A stretch of 64,000 nucleotides of DNA, taken from Pseudomonadota bacterium (GTDB lineage Bacteria; Desulfobacterota; Syntrophorhabdia; Syntrophorhabdales; Syntrophorhabdaceae). Shown here piece after piece: positions 53,404-63,821 of the stretch. The notes under the pieces are model-generated. The model saw only the letters and a list, made by a program, of their open reading frames with translations. It searched no databases and was not told the origin of the DNA. A program made the position numbers and the translations under genes. The DNA lies in assembly GCA_026388255.1 (NCBI GenBank), contig JAPLKC010000042.1, positions 1-64,000 of the forward strand, given 5' to 3'. Positions within the stretch are counted from its first letter, which is position 1. Every line of letters begins with the position of its first letter.

Positions 53404-56036
53404 TGAAGATCATCACATCCCATAATAACGCTGATTTCGATTCTCTCTCCTCAATGGTTGCTGCAAAAAAATTGTATCCTGATGCGATCTTTGCATTCCC
53501 CGGTTCACAGGAAAAAACACTGAGGGAATTTCTCATCCACTCTACCTTGTACCTATTTGATATTGCCAGAATGAAGGATATCGACTACAGCACCATAGAC
53601 ACCCTCATCCTTGTTGACACAAGGCAGAAAAACAGAATTGGAGAATTTGCGCATGTTATTGATTTAAAAAAAGCAAAGATTCATATTTATGACCACCACC
53701 CTGCCTCTGATGATGATATAAAGGGTGACGTAGAATATATAAAAAACATAGGCGCAACCGTATCAATGCTCGTGTCCATGATTAAAGAACAGGACATTGA
53801 CATATCCCCTGAGGAAGCAACAGTTATGATGCTCGGCATATATGAAGAGACAGGCAGTTTTCAGTTTCCGTCCACTACGGTGGAAGATTTTTCCGCAGCG
53901 TCATTTCTTCTGTCAAAAGGCGCCAATGTGAATATTGTGTCGGATATGCTCGTCAAGGAGCTTACACCGGAACAGGTCTTCCTACTCAATGATTTGATAA
54001 GTAACGCATCTGTCTTAAACATCAACGGTGTTGATATCGTGATAACAGAAGTTAGCACGGAAGATTATGTTGGAGACCTTGCTGTTATTGTTCATAAATT
54101 TCGTGATATGGAAAATATAAACGTGATCTTTGCTATTTTCAGGATGGAAGACAGGGTATATATTATCGGCAGGAGCAGGATAGCTGAAGTAGATGTTGGA
54201 CACATCCTTTCCCTGTTTGGCGGCGGCGGTCATAAAGAAGCTGCCTCTTCAACAGTGAAGGATATGACGATAATTGAGGCCAGAGAAAGGCTCATACAAC
54301 TCCTTAAACACAACATAAAATCCCTCTGGATGGCAAAGGACATTATGTTTTTCCCTGTTAAGTCCATAGATGCCGAATGTCCCATCAGTGAAGCAAACAA
54401 CATTATGGTAAAGTACAACATAAATGCCCTCCCTGTTTTATCGAATGAAAAAGTTGTAGGCGTTATCACCCGTCAGATTGTGGAAAAAGCGGCCTTCCAT
54501 AAACTTGAAAATATACCGGTAAAGGAATATATGTCCACAGAGACTTCAACCGTTAAACCGGATGACTCCCTAGAAAAGGTAAAAGAGATCATCATCGGCA
54601 ATGGCCAGCGGTTTCTCCCCGTAACAAAAGAGGAAGGACTTGTAGGCGCAATCACCAGAACAGACCTTTTAAGGATTCTTGAGGATGAGATATCAAAGAC
54701 CGTCCTCGGAAAGCTCGAAATCCATGATATGTATGAAAAAAAGAAGAACGTAAAGAAACTTATGGATGAAAGGCTTGACAAGAAAGCGCTGAATAAGCTT
54801 GCGGATATTGGGGGTTTGGCAGACAGAATGGGATATCACGCCTACTTAGTCGGCGGCTTTGTAAGAGACCTTTTGCTCAGAAACGAAAACTTCGATATTG
54901 ATATTGTAATAGAGGGCGACGGGATACTCTTTGCAGAAGAGATGTCGCGGGCATTCAGCGTAAAGGTCCGGCAGCATAAGGAATTTGCCACTGCAAAGAT
55001 TACCTACAAGGACGGTTTCAAAATAGATATTGCGACAGCAAGACTGGAATACTATAAGGCCCCGGCAGCGCTCCCTACCGTGGAACACAGCTCATTAAAG
55101 CTTGACCTTCACAGAAGGGACTTTACAATAAACACGCTTGCAATATCCCTTAACAAAAATTCCTTCGGGCAATTGCTTGACTTTTTTGGGGCGCAAAGAG
55201 ACATAAAAGAAAAAACAATCAGGGTTCTGCATAGCCTGAGTTTTGTTGAAGACCCGACTCGGGTGTTCAGGGCTATCAGGTTTGAGATCAGATTTGGTTT
55301 TCATATCGGGAAACACACCATGAACCTGATAAAAAATGCTGTAAAGATGAATTTCCTTTCAAAAATACGCGGTAAAAGGGTATGGACCGAACTCACCCTC
55401 ATTCTGCTGGAAGATGAACCGGAAAAGATATTAAAAAGACTACAGGATATTGACCTCTTGAGATTCATATACCCCGGCCTTACCTTCGGGAAAGATAAGG
55501 AAAAACTTTTTAGTCAGATGCACGCGGTGTTTAAATGGTACGAGCTGCTTTACAGGGGCATACAGTGCGACAGGATACAGTACTTTCTTTTGGGGCTTAT
55601 TGATCAGATGAAAGATGATGAGGTCATTGAATTCTGTAAAATAACAGAAATGTCGGAAGCATTAAAAAGAAAAACACTTGATAACTGGAAAAAGATAAAA
55701 GATACAATACTAAAATTTGCATTTGATTTTAAAACAATGAAAAAGAGCGAAGTTTGCAAGCAATTGGAACCGCTTTCGCAGGAAGCGAAGCTGCTTATTA
55801 TGGCAAAAACCAGGTCCGAAGCGATCAAGAAAACTATCTCAAATTATATTACCTACATAGACACTTTCACCCCTGTCCTCACAGGGGAAGATCTCAAAAA
55901 AATGGGAATAAAAGAAGGACCTGTTTATAAAGAAATTCTGGATGCACTGAAAGAAGCAAAAATAGATATGGGTTTGAAAACAAAAGAGGATGAGATAAAC
56001 TTTCTAAAAGAGTACACTGAAAAGAAAGCTTTATGA
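53403..56036 (+). CDS. DHH-CBS-poly(A)polymerase fusion (A-adding tRNA nucleotidyltransferase type)
   Basis: An 877-residue three-part protein. Residues 1-310: a DHH phosphoesterase with NNADFDSLS, DTRQKN, YDHHPASDDD and FGGGGHKEAAS. Residues 315-440: a pair of CBS domains (AKDIMFFPVKSIDAE..., KEYMSTETSTVKPD...). Residues 475-877: a class II nucleotidyltransferase with LVGGFVRDLLLRNENFDIDI, RRDFTINTLA and DPTRVFRAIRFE, followed by RNA-binding helices. In deltaproteobacteria such fusions work as A-adding tRNA enzymes; a separate CC-adding enzyme would be expected elsewhere. Start overlaps the xer stop (TAATG). Confidence 0.9.
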   Translation: MKIITSHNNADFDSLSSMVAAKKLYPDAIFAFPGSQEKTLREFLIHSTLYLFDIARMKDIDYSTIDTLILVDTRQKNRIGEFAHVIDLKKAKIHIYDHHPASDDDIKGDVEYIKNIGATVSMLVSMIKEQDIDISPEEATVMMLGIYEETGSFQFPSTTVEDFSAASFLLSKGANVNIVSDMLVKELTPEQVFLLNDLISNASVLNINGVDIVITEVSTEDYVGDLAVIVHKFRDMENINVIFAIFRMEDRVYIIGRSRIAEVDVGHILSLFGGGGHKEAASSTVKDMTIIEARERLIQLLKHNIKSLWMAKDIMFFPVKSIDAECPISEANNIMVKYNINALPVLSNEKVVGVITRQIVEKAAFHKLENIPVKEYMSTETSTVKPDDSLEKVKEIIIGNGQRFLPVTKEEGLVGAITRTDLLRILEDEISKTVLGKLEIHDMYEKKKNVKKLMDERLDKKALNKLADIGGLADRMGYHAYLVGGFVRDLLLRNENFDIDIVIEGDGILFAEEMSRAFSVKVRQHKEFATAKITYKDGFKIDIATARLEYYKAPAALPTVEHSSLKLDLHRRDFTINTLAISLNKNSFGQLLDFFGAQRDIKEKTIRVLHSLSFVEDPTRVFRAIRFEIRFGFHIGKHTMNLIKNAVKMNFLSKIRGKRVWTELTLILLEDEPEKILKRLQDIDLLRFIYPGLTFGKDKEKLFSQMHAVFKWYELLYRGIQCDRIQYFLLGLIDQMKDDEVIEFCKITEMSEALKRKTLDNWKKIKDTILKFAFDFKTMKKSEVCKQLEPLSQEAKLLIMAKTRSEAIKKTISNYITYIDTFTPVLTGEDLKKMGIKEGPVYKEILDALKEAKIDMGLKTKEDEINFLKEYTEKKAL

Positions 56037-56117
56037 CACCAAATTTTAATGTGCGAAGTGAAAATTTTTGGAACTAAGCATCTTAATATACAAAATCCAA
56101 AACGAGAGCAAGGGAAA

Positions 56118-56807
56118 ATGGATCTTTTAGTACCAGCACTTGAAGTAAAAATGGAATGCTATGAAGGGCCTCTCGCCGTTATGATTACCCTCATAAAAAA
56201 GAACAAGGTAAGCATCTGGGATATACCGCTTGCAACGATTACGGACAGGTTTTTAAAATACGTGGAGCTTGTTAGCAACATGAGCTTGAAGATAGCTGAA
56301 GATTTTATAGAGATGGCTTCTCTTCTGATATTTATTAAATCAAAGATGCTCCTTCCGGCAATTACCGTGCAGGACGAAGATGACCCGAGGGAAGAGCTTA
56401 TTGATAGGATTATCGAATACGAGAAAGTCCGGGGTATGGTTGAGAAAATAGACAACCTTTCCATGCTCGACAGGGATACCTTCGGTAGAGGAATAAAAAC
56501 AGTTGACGGGCAGATGGAGTATGATCTGCTTGAGCTTTGCAATATATTCCTCGAAGTATTAAAAAACAATGAAGAACAGTTTATCGTAATCAGGGAAATA
56601 AAGCCGACACTTGAAGAAAAATTACAGATGCTTAAAACCATTCTTGACTCATCAGGCCTTTTTGTATGGTCTATAAACGACCCGGTTGAGCAGGCCGATA
56701 AAGTTGCTACCATGCTCGGGATGCTTGAACTCACGAAGATAAAAATGGCAACCATTTCTCAGCGAAAACCTTTCGGGAAGATAGTGCTTAAGAGAAGGGA
56801 AAACTAA
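56118..56807 (+). CDS. scpA: Segregation and condensation protein A
   Basis: A 229-residue kleisin that bridges SMC heads in bacterial condensin. Signs are the ALEVKMECYEGPLAVMITLI start, the KKNKVSIWDIPLATITDRFL helix and the C-terminal winged helix (ATMLGMLELTKIKMATISQR). ATG 56118 is used because AAGGGA precedes it; an upstream start at 56049 would add 23 residues outside the family. ScpB does not follow as usual; sppA does. Confidence 0.92.
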   Translation: MDLLVPALEVKMECYEGPLAVMITLIKKNKVSIWDIPLATITDRFLKYVELVSNMSLKIAEDFIEMASLLIFIKSKMLLPAITVQDEDDPREELIDRIIEYEKVRGMVEKIDNLSMLDRDTFGRGIKTVDGQMEYDLLELCNIFLEVLKNNEEQFIVIREIKPTLEEKLQMLKTILDSSGLFVWSINDPVEQADKVATMLGMLELTKIKMATISQRKPFGKIVLKRREN

Positions 56808-56828
56808 ATACTAAAGAGAGGTTAAAAT

Positions 56829-57686
56829 ATGCCGAGCAGAAAAGCACGGATAATTCTTCTGGTAGTTTTGATATTTATTGCAGTAGTCGTTTTTGGCTCT
56901 ATGGCAATAGGCATTAGCGACGGAATGTTCAGGGATAAGATCGGCGTTGTGGAAATAAGCGGTGTTATTACCGAATCAAAAGACGCTATGGAAGACATAG
57001 TCAGGTTTAAAGAAGACGACAGCATAAAAGGGGTGATCATCAGGATAAATTCCCCCGGAGGCTCTGTTGGCCCCAGCCAGGAGATATACAGTGAAGTCAT
57101 AAAGTTGAAGGCAAAAAAGAAGGTCTATGCATCTATGGGTTCCGTATGTGCCTCGGGTGGATACTATATTGCCGTTGCAGGGGAAAAAATCTATGCCATG
57201 CCTGCTACAATAACCGGCAGCATAGGCGTCATTATGGAGCATATGATCATAGAAGACCTTTTTAAGAAGATCGGTTTACAGCCAAATACCATAAAGTCAG
57301 GCGCATTCAAGGATGCAGGCACTCCATTCAGGAAGATGAAAGACGAAGAAAAGATATATTTTCAGGGTATATTGGACGGTATCCACGAGCAATTTATAAA
57401 GGTTGTAGCTCAGGAGAGAAAACTGCCCATAGATACTGTAAAGAAGCTTTCCGACGGAAGAATTTTTATCGGGACACAGGCAAAAGATTTAAAGCTTGTC
57501 GATAAGATAGGCACTTTTTATGATACGGTAGATGACATGAAAAAGGCTTTGAATATGAAGGATAAACCTGTCCTCGTATACGGCAAGAAGCCGTTCTCGC
57601 TCGTAAAATGGCTTGTATCGTCCATGACTAAAGTTGTAATATCCGAATATTTTTCCGGAATGTTCAAATACAGCGTAAGCCCTTAA
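56829..57686 (+). CDS. sppA: Signal peptide peptidase SppA (S49)
   Basis: A 285-residue membrane-anchored serine peptidase that digests cleaved signal peptides in the inner membrane. One N-terminal anchor (IILLVVLIFIAVVVFGSMAI), the nucleophilic Ser in GSVCASGGYYIA (about residue 116) and the catalytic Lys in NTIKSGAFKDAGTPF. It is the short, single-domain form. Last gene of the long co-directional block. Confidence 0.93.
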   Translation: MPSRKARIILLVVLIFIAVVVFGSMAIGISDGMFRDKIGVVEISGVITESKDAMEDIVRFKEDDSIKGVIIRINSPGGSVGPSQEIYSEVIKLKAKKKVYASMGSVCASGGYYIAVAGEKIYAMPATITGSIGVIMEHMIIEDLFKKIGLQPNTIKSGAFKDAGTPFRKMKDEEKIYFQGILDGIHEQFIKVVAQERKLPIDTVKKLSDGRIFIGTQAKDLKLVDKIGTFYDTVDDMKKALNMKDKPVLVYGKKPFSLVKWLVSSMTKVVISEYFSGMFKYSVSP

Positions 57687-57702
57687 AAGCCGGAACACTA
57701 TT

Positions 57703-58128
57703 TTGTTCTCTGCCGTGACTGAAGAAACTCTGTCGCGGAGAGGAACAAAGAATAATAGTTACGGATTATGTTCCTCTTTAGAGCCTATATATTTTCGTGT
57801 ATACTGTGATATGATTTGGGCTATTATGACAAAAGGGATGGTTTGTAGATGCAAGGATAGGACAATCAACATTATTGAGGGAACTTGCACGATAGTGCAA
57901 CGGCATGGTGATGATAGTCATACGGATGTGACCCGTCGAGAAGAAGCAGAAGCAAAGGTGAGAGAAAGCGAGTCGAGGTTCCGCTCATTCTTCGAGGAAT
58001 CTGCTGAAGCAATAATCCTCCTGGACAGGGACACAATCATAGACTGCAACCATATTGTCTTAGCCCGAGAGGCCGCTGATCGGAAACAAATGGATGAAGG
58101 GGGAAGAGTGGGTCGATTTCTTCGATGA
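57703..58128 (+). pseudogene. Remnant of a PAS-domain sensor gene
   Basis: The first 90 codons resemble nothing known. From about 57931 the sequence reads TRREEAEAKVRESESRFRSF, the linker between a PAC and the next PAS domain, then FEESAEAIILLDRDTIIDCN, a PAS start that stops conforming and ends in a stop after 23 more codons. So a PAC tail and a PAS head survive without the rest. It abuts the start of the next kinase, so it looks like a decayed copy or a fragment left by recombination. Confidence 0.5.
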
Positions 58129-60930
58129 ATGTCCACTATGATAGAACACAACGAAACACATAACGATGCGGATAAAGCTAAAGATGCAGAAGCCCGGGTA
58201 AACCTCAGCTTCTTCAGATCTATGCGTGGCAAGATACTCGGGTTGTTTCTCGCGTTCGCAATACTTCCGTCGCTGTTCGCTGTGGGCTTTTCTTATCAAC
58301 AAATCAGCCACGCTTTAGAAGATCGTATTAAGAACGAGCTGAAGCGCACTGCTCGACTTCAGGCTGCCCACCTCGATGCCATGTTCGACGAATGCATCAA
58401 GGACATGCGTGTAGTTGCAGCAACGGACGAGGTGCGCTCAATGGCGCCGCAAGGCATCCATCGGGCAACCGCGAGCTTCAATCAGCTTTGGAAACGATAT
58501 ACGGGCATCACGATATACAGAGCCGACGGGTATGCCGTCGCGGAAAGCATAAGGACGCCTGAAGAGACCCGCAAGGCACATCAGAATATCGCAGACCGTG
58601 AATACTTTCAGAAAGCGGTATGCGGTGAAGAAACCATTTCTGATACTGTCATGGCAAAGTCAGGTGAAGGACTCGTCACAACGATAGCCGTCCCTATTTA
58701 CAGAAAGGGCATCATCGGTGTTGCGGCGGCCGACATTACCGTAGATGCAATAGCCCTCTCTCTATATGAGTCACGGTTCGGGTGGACAGGCAATGTGTAC
58801 CTGGTGGACCGGGAGGGCAACTTTATCTGGCCATCCCGGTTCTCGGAAGAATCGCTGCAGAAGGAATTCATCAATAAACAGACGCAATTAGAGCTGCGAG
58901 TCGATATGTTCGGGACGCAGAAAGCTCTGGCAGGAAATCCGGAGGCAAGCATTTATTATAATTATCGCGGCAGAGAGGTGCTAGGCTCATATATCCACAT
59001 TCCGCGCACCGGTTGGGGACTTTTCATTGAGCAGGAAACCGAAGAGGCCCTTGCCTCGGTGCGAAGGTTGCGGAATATTTCAATTCTGGTTGGACTCATG
59101 TTTGCCGGATTGGCCACAGGTATAGCGGTTTTTATTTCGGGCGGCATGATCAAAAACACGGTGAGACTGACACGTGCCGCAAGCGAGCTCAGGAAAGGCA
59201 ACCTTGCGGTTCGCGCAGACGTTACCAGCACTGATGAGTTAGGCCAACTGGCGGAGAACTTCAACAGTATGGCAGACCGCATAACTACGCTCGTGTCGAA
59301 ACTGGAGCAACAGATTGTGAAACAGACAGCGGCAAACGAAGCACTTCACCGTGAGATTGCCGAACGAAAGCAGGCAGAGGAATTGCTGAGAAAAAGTGAA
59401 GTCCGCTACCGCAGCCTCTTTGATGGAGTGCCTGTCGCCCTGTACCGTTCGACGCCAGCCGGTCAGTCCCTTGACGTGAATACCGCCATGGTCGAAATGT
59501 TCGGTTCCCCCGACCGGGAAACTATGCTGGCATTGAATGTTACCGAGCTCTATGCAGACCCTGAAGACCGTGTATGGTGGAAGGCGCTCATGGAACAGGA
59601 AGGTCTTGCGTGTGATTTTGAGTTCCAGGCGCGGCGTCTTGACGGCCGGTTGCTCTGGGTCAAGAAAACCAGCCGGGTTGTAAAGGATGACCAGGGTCAG
59701 GCAGTGTATTATGAAGGGAGTCTGGAGGACATTACGGAGCGGAAGCGGGCAGAGGAGGCGGTTCGGCAGGAAAGAGAGAGGTTTCAGATTGTCTCGGAGA
59801 ACGCCCCGCTGGGCATGGCCATGATTGGGAAGGACGGTGCGTTCAAATATATCAACCCAAGGTTCAAAGAACTCTTCGGCTACGACCTGGAAGATATCCC
59901 CGACGGGAGAACATGGTTCAGAAAGGCATTCCCCGATCATGAGTACAGACACAACGTCATTGCAGTCTGGCTAAACCAGTTTCAGGACGCTCAAGGGAAG
60001 AAGCCCCGGGAGGCTCCAAGCGTCTTCAACACTACCTGTAAGGACGGCACCACGAAGGTCATAAGCTATCTCGGTGTGACACTCGAAACCGGCGAACATA
60101 TCATGACCTGCGAGGACATCACAGAGCGTGTAAGGGCAGAAGAGGTCTTGAAGAAACACCACGAACAACTCCTCAGGGAGATTGAGACCCGGAAGAACTT
60201 TGAGCGGGAACTGGAGAAGTCGAGAGGACAGCTCCGCCGCCTGTCGGAACACCTCCAGCAGGCAAGGGAAGCCGAGAGGACCCGCATCGCCAGAGAGTTC
60301 CATGATGAACTGGGTCAGTCTCTCTCTGCCTTGAAAATTGACCTTACGTGCCTCGGCAATGGTATGCCAGAAGATTACGCATCGCTGCGGGAGCAAACAA
60401 AGACTATGGAGGTACGGATAGACGACGCCATCAATACCGTGAGGACTATCTGCTCCCGGCTCCGCCCCCCTATGCTCGACCACTTCGGACTGCCTGCCAC
60501 ATTGCAATGGTACTTACAGGACTTTGAAAAGCGGACAGGCATTACATGCAGCGCTGAGATAGACCAGAACATCTCCGTGAAGGACAAAGACCTTGCCCTC
60601 GTGGTCTTCCGCATTGTCCAGGAAGCCATGACAAATATTCTTCGCCACGCAGCGGCCAGAAATGTGACAGTGACTCTCAACAAGAAAGGGCCCGGCCTTG
60701 CGCTGAAAGTCGAGGATGACGGTAAGGGTATCTCGGAAGAGGAGGTATCGAACCCCAGATCTTTGGGTATCATAGGAATCCAGGAGCGGATCCGTTTCTG
60801 GGACGGACGAGTGCAATTTCAGGGCAGACCCGGAAGAGGCACCACCATGATCATATGGATACCTATTGGTCGTCACAAGCGAAATGCCTCTGCGAAGGGC
60901 TTTGAAACTCGAGAGGAGGGTACGCTATGA
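58129..60930 (+). CDS. Cache-HAMP-PAS sensor histidine kinase
   Basis: A 933-residue membrane kinase: TM1 at about 32-53, a periplasmic double Cache sensor (about 55-315; GWTGNVYLVDREGNFIWPSR), TM2 at about 317-340, HAMP, two PAS/PAC units (about 420-540 and 545-665), HisKA_3 with the phospho-His near 724 (REFHDELGQ) and an HATPase (VEDDGKGISE, IIGIQERI). dCache sensors often bind organic acids or amino acids. Base composition is visibly GC-richer than its neighbours. It overlaps its regulator by four bases. Confidence 0.93.
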   Translation: MSTMIEHNETHNDADKAKDAEARVNLSFFRSMRGKILGLFLAFAILPSLFAVGFSYQQISHALEDRIKNELKRTARLQAAHLDAMFDECIKDMRVVAATDEVRSMAPQGIHRATASFNQLWKRYTGITIYRADGYAVAESIRTPEETRKAHQNIADREYFQKAVCGEETISDTVMAKSGEGLVTTIAVPIYRKGIIGVAAADITVDAIALSLYESRFGWTGNVYLVDREGNFIWPSRFSEESLQKEFINKQTQLELRVDMFGTQKALAGNPEASIYYNYRGREVLGSYIHIPRTGWGLFIEQETEEALASVRRLRNISILVGLMFAGLATGIAVFISGGMIKNTVRLTRAASELRKGNLAVRADVTSTDELGQLAENFNSMADRITTLVSKLEQQIVKQTAANEALHREIAERKQAEELLRKSEVRYRSLFDGVPVALYRSTPAGQSLDVNTAMVEMFGSPDRETMLALNVTELYADPEDRVWWKALMEQEGLACDFEFQARRLDGRLLWVKKTSRVVKDDQGQAVYYEGSLEDITERKRAEEAVRQERERFQIVSENAPLGMAMIGKDGAFKYINPRFKELFGYDLEDIPDGRTWFRKAFPDHEYRHNVIAVWLNQFQDAQGKKPREAPSVFNTTCKDGTTKVISYLGVTLETGEHIMTCEDITERVRAEEVLKKHHEQLLREIETRKNFERELEKSRGQLRRLSEHLQQAREAERTRIAREFHDELGQSLSALKIDLTCLGNGMPEDYASLREQTKTMEVRIDDAINTVRTICSRLRPPMLDHFGLPATLQWYLQDFEKRTGITCSAEIDQNISVKDKDLALVVFRIVQEAMTNILRHAAARNVTVTLNKKGPGLALKVEDDGKGISEEEVSNPRSLGIIGIQERIRFWDGRVQFQGRPGRGTTMIIWIPIGRHKRNASAKGFETREEGTL

Positions 60931-61559
60931 TAAAAGTTTTCATTGTTGACGATCACATCATCTTTCGTGAGGGCTTGAAAAAGGTCATTGCCACTGACCC
61001 CGATATGGAGGTGGCAGGCGAAGCGGGCGACGGCAGGGAAGCTCTGCATAAGATTACCGGGAACACCTACGATGTGGTCTTGCTCGATATCGGACTGCCC
61101 GGCATGGACGGACTCGATGTGTTGCGAACTGCAAGAAAGAAGAAACCCGCTCTCCCCATACTTCTCCTCAGCATCTTTCCCGAGGAGCAATACGCGGTAT
61201 GGGCTCTCAAGGAAGGGGCATCAGGATATCTCACCAAAGAGAGCGTCCCCAGCGAGCTGATACGAGCCATTCGGAGGGTGGCTCAGGGAGGAAAGTATGT
61301 GAGCGCCTTCCTCGGTGAAAGACTTGCAGATACCCTTATGGGAAAGGGCGGCGGTGAGCCTCATGAATTACTTTCCTCTAGGGAATACCAGGTTTTCCAT
61401 ATGTTAGTAGCAGGAAAATCGGTCAAGAAGATTGCCCAGGAACTCTGTGTTGCCCCTACCACTGTCAGCAGCCACCGTGCTCATATCCTTGAGAAGATGG
61501 GTATGAAGAACAATGCGGACCTGATTCGCTACGCCATGGAGCGCCATCTTATTCCCTGA
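60927..61559 (+). CDS. NarL/FixJ-family response regulator
   Basis: A 210-residue regulator with receiver Asp54 (LLDIGLPGMDG), Lys in YLTKESVP, and a LuxR-type helix-turn-helix (LSSREYQVFHMLVAGKSVKK, then LCVAPTTVSSHRAHI). It has the same length and domain borders as the regulator at 28805. Coupled to the kinase gene; the TRAP transporter genes start 370 bases downstream and are its natural candidate target. Confidence 0.95.
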   Translation: MIKVFIVDDHIIFREGLKKVIATDPDMEVAGEAGDGREALHKITGNTYDVVLLDIGLPGMDGLDVLRTARKKKPALPILLLSIFPEEQYAVWALKEGASGYLTKESVPSELIRAIRRVAQGGKYVSAFLGERLADTLMGKGGGEPHELLSSREYQVFHMLVAGKSVKKIAQELCVAPTTVSSHRAHILEKMGMKNNADLIRYAMERHLIP

Positions 61560-61929
61560 AGGGCCGGTTTTTTGAATGATTCTCCGCAACCCTGCGGGAC
61601 TCATCCCTTTATAGTATATCAACTACTCAAAAATCATCACCTCAACTATAGTAAATTAGCAACACCTACTATATCGGTGTTTCGATCATGATGATAGGAT
61701 ACAACAAAATTAGAGTCCCTGTATAAGCAAAAGAGTATCAGAGATGTTCCCTCTGTTGCAAAAAGAACCCTGTTTTACCCAGTAGAAAGCTACAGGGAAT
61801 TATCAAGCTAACATAGCAGCGGGAGCCTTCAGGGCCAGCCACCGTGCGGAACTTGATTGGTTCTCTTCTAAAGGAGAAGCGTCCATGATTTCGATTGATA
61901 AATTAATATAATACAAAAAAGGAGGAGAC
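61560..61929. other. 370-bp gap before the TRAP genes
   Basis: No gene. CCGCA-ACCC-TGCGG at 61584-61597 is a short hairpin just past the regulator stop. The rest is AT-rich with several imperfect inverted repeats, and must hold the TRAP operon promoter. No consensus sigma-54 or clear -35/-10 pair could be picked with confidence. Confidence 0.4.
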
Positions 61930-62403
61930 ATGTTCAGTATTCTTCAAAGGTTTAGCAAAGTTCTCAATATCATAGCCGGCACAGACCTTACCTTAATGAT
62001 GTTCCTGACCGTCGCCGATATTTTCATGAGAACCGGTGGCTATCCGATTTTAGGCACTTACGAAATAGTGGCTCTATCGCTGGCAATTGTGATCGGTTTT
62101 TCTATACCCCAGGTCTCGCTTGACCGGGGGCATGTATATATGGAAATTATTCTGGACAAGCTTTCAACAAAGAACAAGGCCATATTGAACACCTTTACCC
62201 GGATCCTCTGCATCTTTCTGTTCCTTATCATAGGTTATAACCTCTTTATTATCGGAAACGAATTCCATTCATCAGGTGAAGTTTCATCCACATTGAAAAT
62301 GCCCTTTTTCCCCATTGCCTATTGCGTTGGAGTTTGTGCTTTTGTTGAGTGCTTAGTCTTCGTTTTTGATATCGTAAAAATCTGGAGGGGTCAATATGAA
62401 TGA
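61930..62403 (+). CDS. dctQ: TRAP transporter small permease DctQ
   Basis: A 157-residue four-helix membrane subunit of a TRAP importer. Signs are TDLTLMMFLTVADIFMRTGG after the first helix and the VSLDRGHVYMEIILDKL stretch. It links the periplasmic binding protein to the large permease. AGGAGG precedes the ATG. It overlaps dctM by eight bases. Confidence 0.92.
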   Translation: MFSILQRFSKVLNIIAGTDLTLMMFLTVADIFMRTGGYPILGTYEIVALSLAIVIGFSIPQVSLDRGHVYMEIILDKLSTKNKAILNTFTRILCIFLFLIIGYNLFIIGNEFHSSGEVSSTLKMPFFPIAYCVGVCAFVECLVFVFDIVKIWRGQYE

Positions 62404-63697
62404 GATCACCATAGGCATTATAGCTCTTACCGTGCTGCTTCTTCTTTTTGCAACAGGCATCGAATTGGGCTTTGCGATGGCATTGATAGGCTTTGCAGGT
62501 TTTGCTTACTTAAACGGCATCCAGCCTGCCATGCAACTTGTGGGCAGAGACATTTATGACGTCATCACTAACTATGGTTACACGGTCTTCCCTCTCTTTA
62601 TCCTGATGGGTCAAATCGGTTTTAACGCAGGTATCGCGGTAAGATTGTATGACGCCGCACATAAGTTTGTCGGCCATATTCCAGGCGGCCTTGCTATGGC
62701 TACCGTCCTGGGTGCTACCGGTTTCAAAGCCATTTGCGGCTCCTCAGCAGCTACCTCGGCAACGTTCGCCAGTGTTGCAGTTCCTGAAATGGACAGGTAC
62801 GGTTACGACAGGAGGTTATCGACAGGTATCGTTGCGACAGTGGGAACACTGGGCTGTATCATACCACCCAGTGTTGTTCTTATCGTATTCGGGATTATCA
62901 CCGAACAATCCATAGGGAAGCTTTTCCTTGCAGGCATAATACCGGGATTAATCATAGCCTTCTTTTTCCTCGCTATCATTTATGCATGGGCAAAGATTGA
63001 TCCAAAGGTTGCTCCCATGTCGGAGCGGTCAACCTGGAAGGAAAGGATACGCTCTTTGCCGGAGGTTGCCTGGATACTCCTTGTTTTCTGCCTTGTCGTC
63101 GGCGGAATCATGGCAGGTTTTTTTACACCCACAGAAGCAGGGGCAATGGGTACATTTGCCGTGCTTGTTCTGGCAATAGCCAAGAGAAACATGAATTTCA
63201 AAGGATACGTTAAATCTGTCACAGACGCCCTTCGTACTGCCGGGATGATCCTTATGCTTATAACCGGCTCTGTGGTACTGGGCCATTTTATCGCTGTTAC
63301 GAATATTCCCCAGAATACAGCGGACTGGCTTGTGTCGCTGCCTTTGAACCGTTATCTTATCCTGATTCTGATCTGCTTCGTTTACGAGATAGGAGGTTCT
63401 TTCATTGACGACCTTGCGTTCATGATACTTGCCACACCTATCTTCTACCCGGCCATACTAAAGCTCGGTTTCGATCCTATCTGGTTCGGCATAGTGATCG
63501 GTGTTGTAGTTATGATCGGCGTGGTTATCCCACCGGTGGCTGTCTGTGTATTTGTTGTAAAAAACATAACCAAGGAGCCTATGGGACGTATATATAAAGG
63601 CGTAACCCCGTTCCTGCTCTCTCTTGTCGCTGTCTGGGGGCTTCTTTTTATTTTTCCTCAGCTCGCACTCTGGTTGCCATCGGTGTTTTATAAATAA
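62396..63697 (+). CDS. dctM: TRAP transporter large permease DctM
   Basis: A 433-residue ion-transporter-superfamily permease with about 12 hydrophobic segments. Family features are FPLFILMGQIGFNAGIAVRL, LGATGFKAICGSSAATSATF, VGTLGCIIPPSVVLIVFGII and the second-half GVVIPPVAVCVFVV. It uses a sodium or proton gradient to import C4-dicarboxylates or other organic acids delivered by the binding protein. Confidence 0.95.
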   Translation: MNEITIGIIALTVLLLLFATGIELGFAMALIGFAGFAYLNGIQPAMQLVGRDIYDVITNYGYTVFPLFILMGQIGFNAGIAVRLYDAAHKFVGHIPGGLAMATVLGATGFKAICGSSAATSATFASVAVPEMDRYGYDRRLSTGIVATVGTLGCIIPPSVVLIVFGIITEQSIGKLFLAGIIPGLIIAFFFLAIIYAWAKIDPKVAPMSERSTWKERIRSLPEVAWILLVFCLVVGGIMAGFFTPTEAGAMGTFAVLVLAIAKRNMNFKGYVKSVTDALRTAGMILMLITGSVVLGHFIAVTNIPQNTADWLVSLPLNRYLILILICFVYEIGGSFIDDLAFMILATPIFYPAILKLGFDPIWFGIVIGVVVMIGVVIPPVAVCVFVVKNITKEPMGRIYKGVTPFLLSLVAVWGLLFIFPQLALWLPSVFYK

Positions 63698-63821
63698 GCT
63701 TCGGCATAGGGGTAGATAAAATTATTATTTGCGCATAGCAATCTTGGATTTATGACTTTAATAAAGGCAGGCAATATGTCACAATCAAATAACACAACAA
63801 ACTCAAAAGGGAGGTAATGTT

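Noticed and set aside
57703-58128. Intact small PAS protein
   Set aside because: The PAS domain stops conforming after about 20 residues and there is no ribosome-binding site, so a remnant is more likely.
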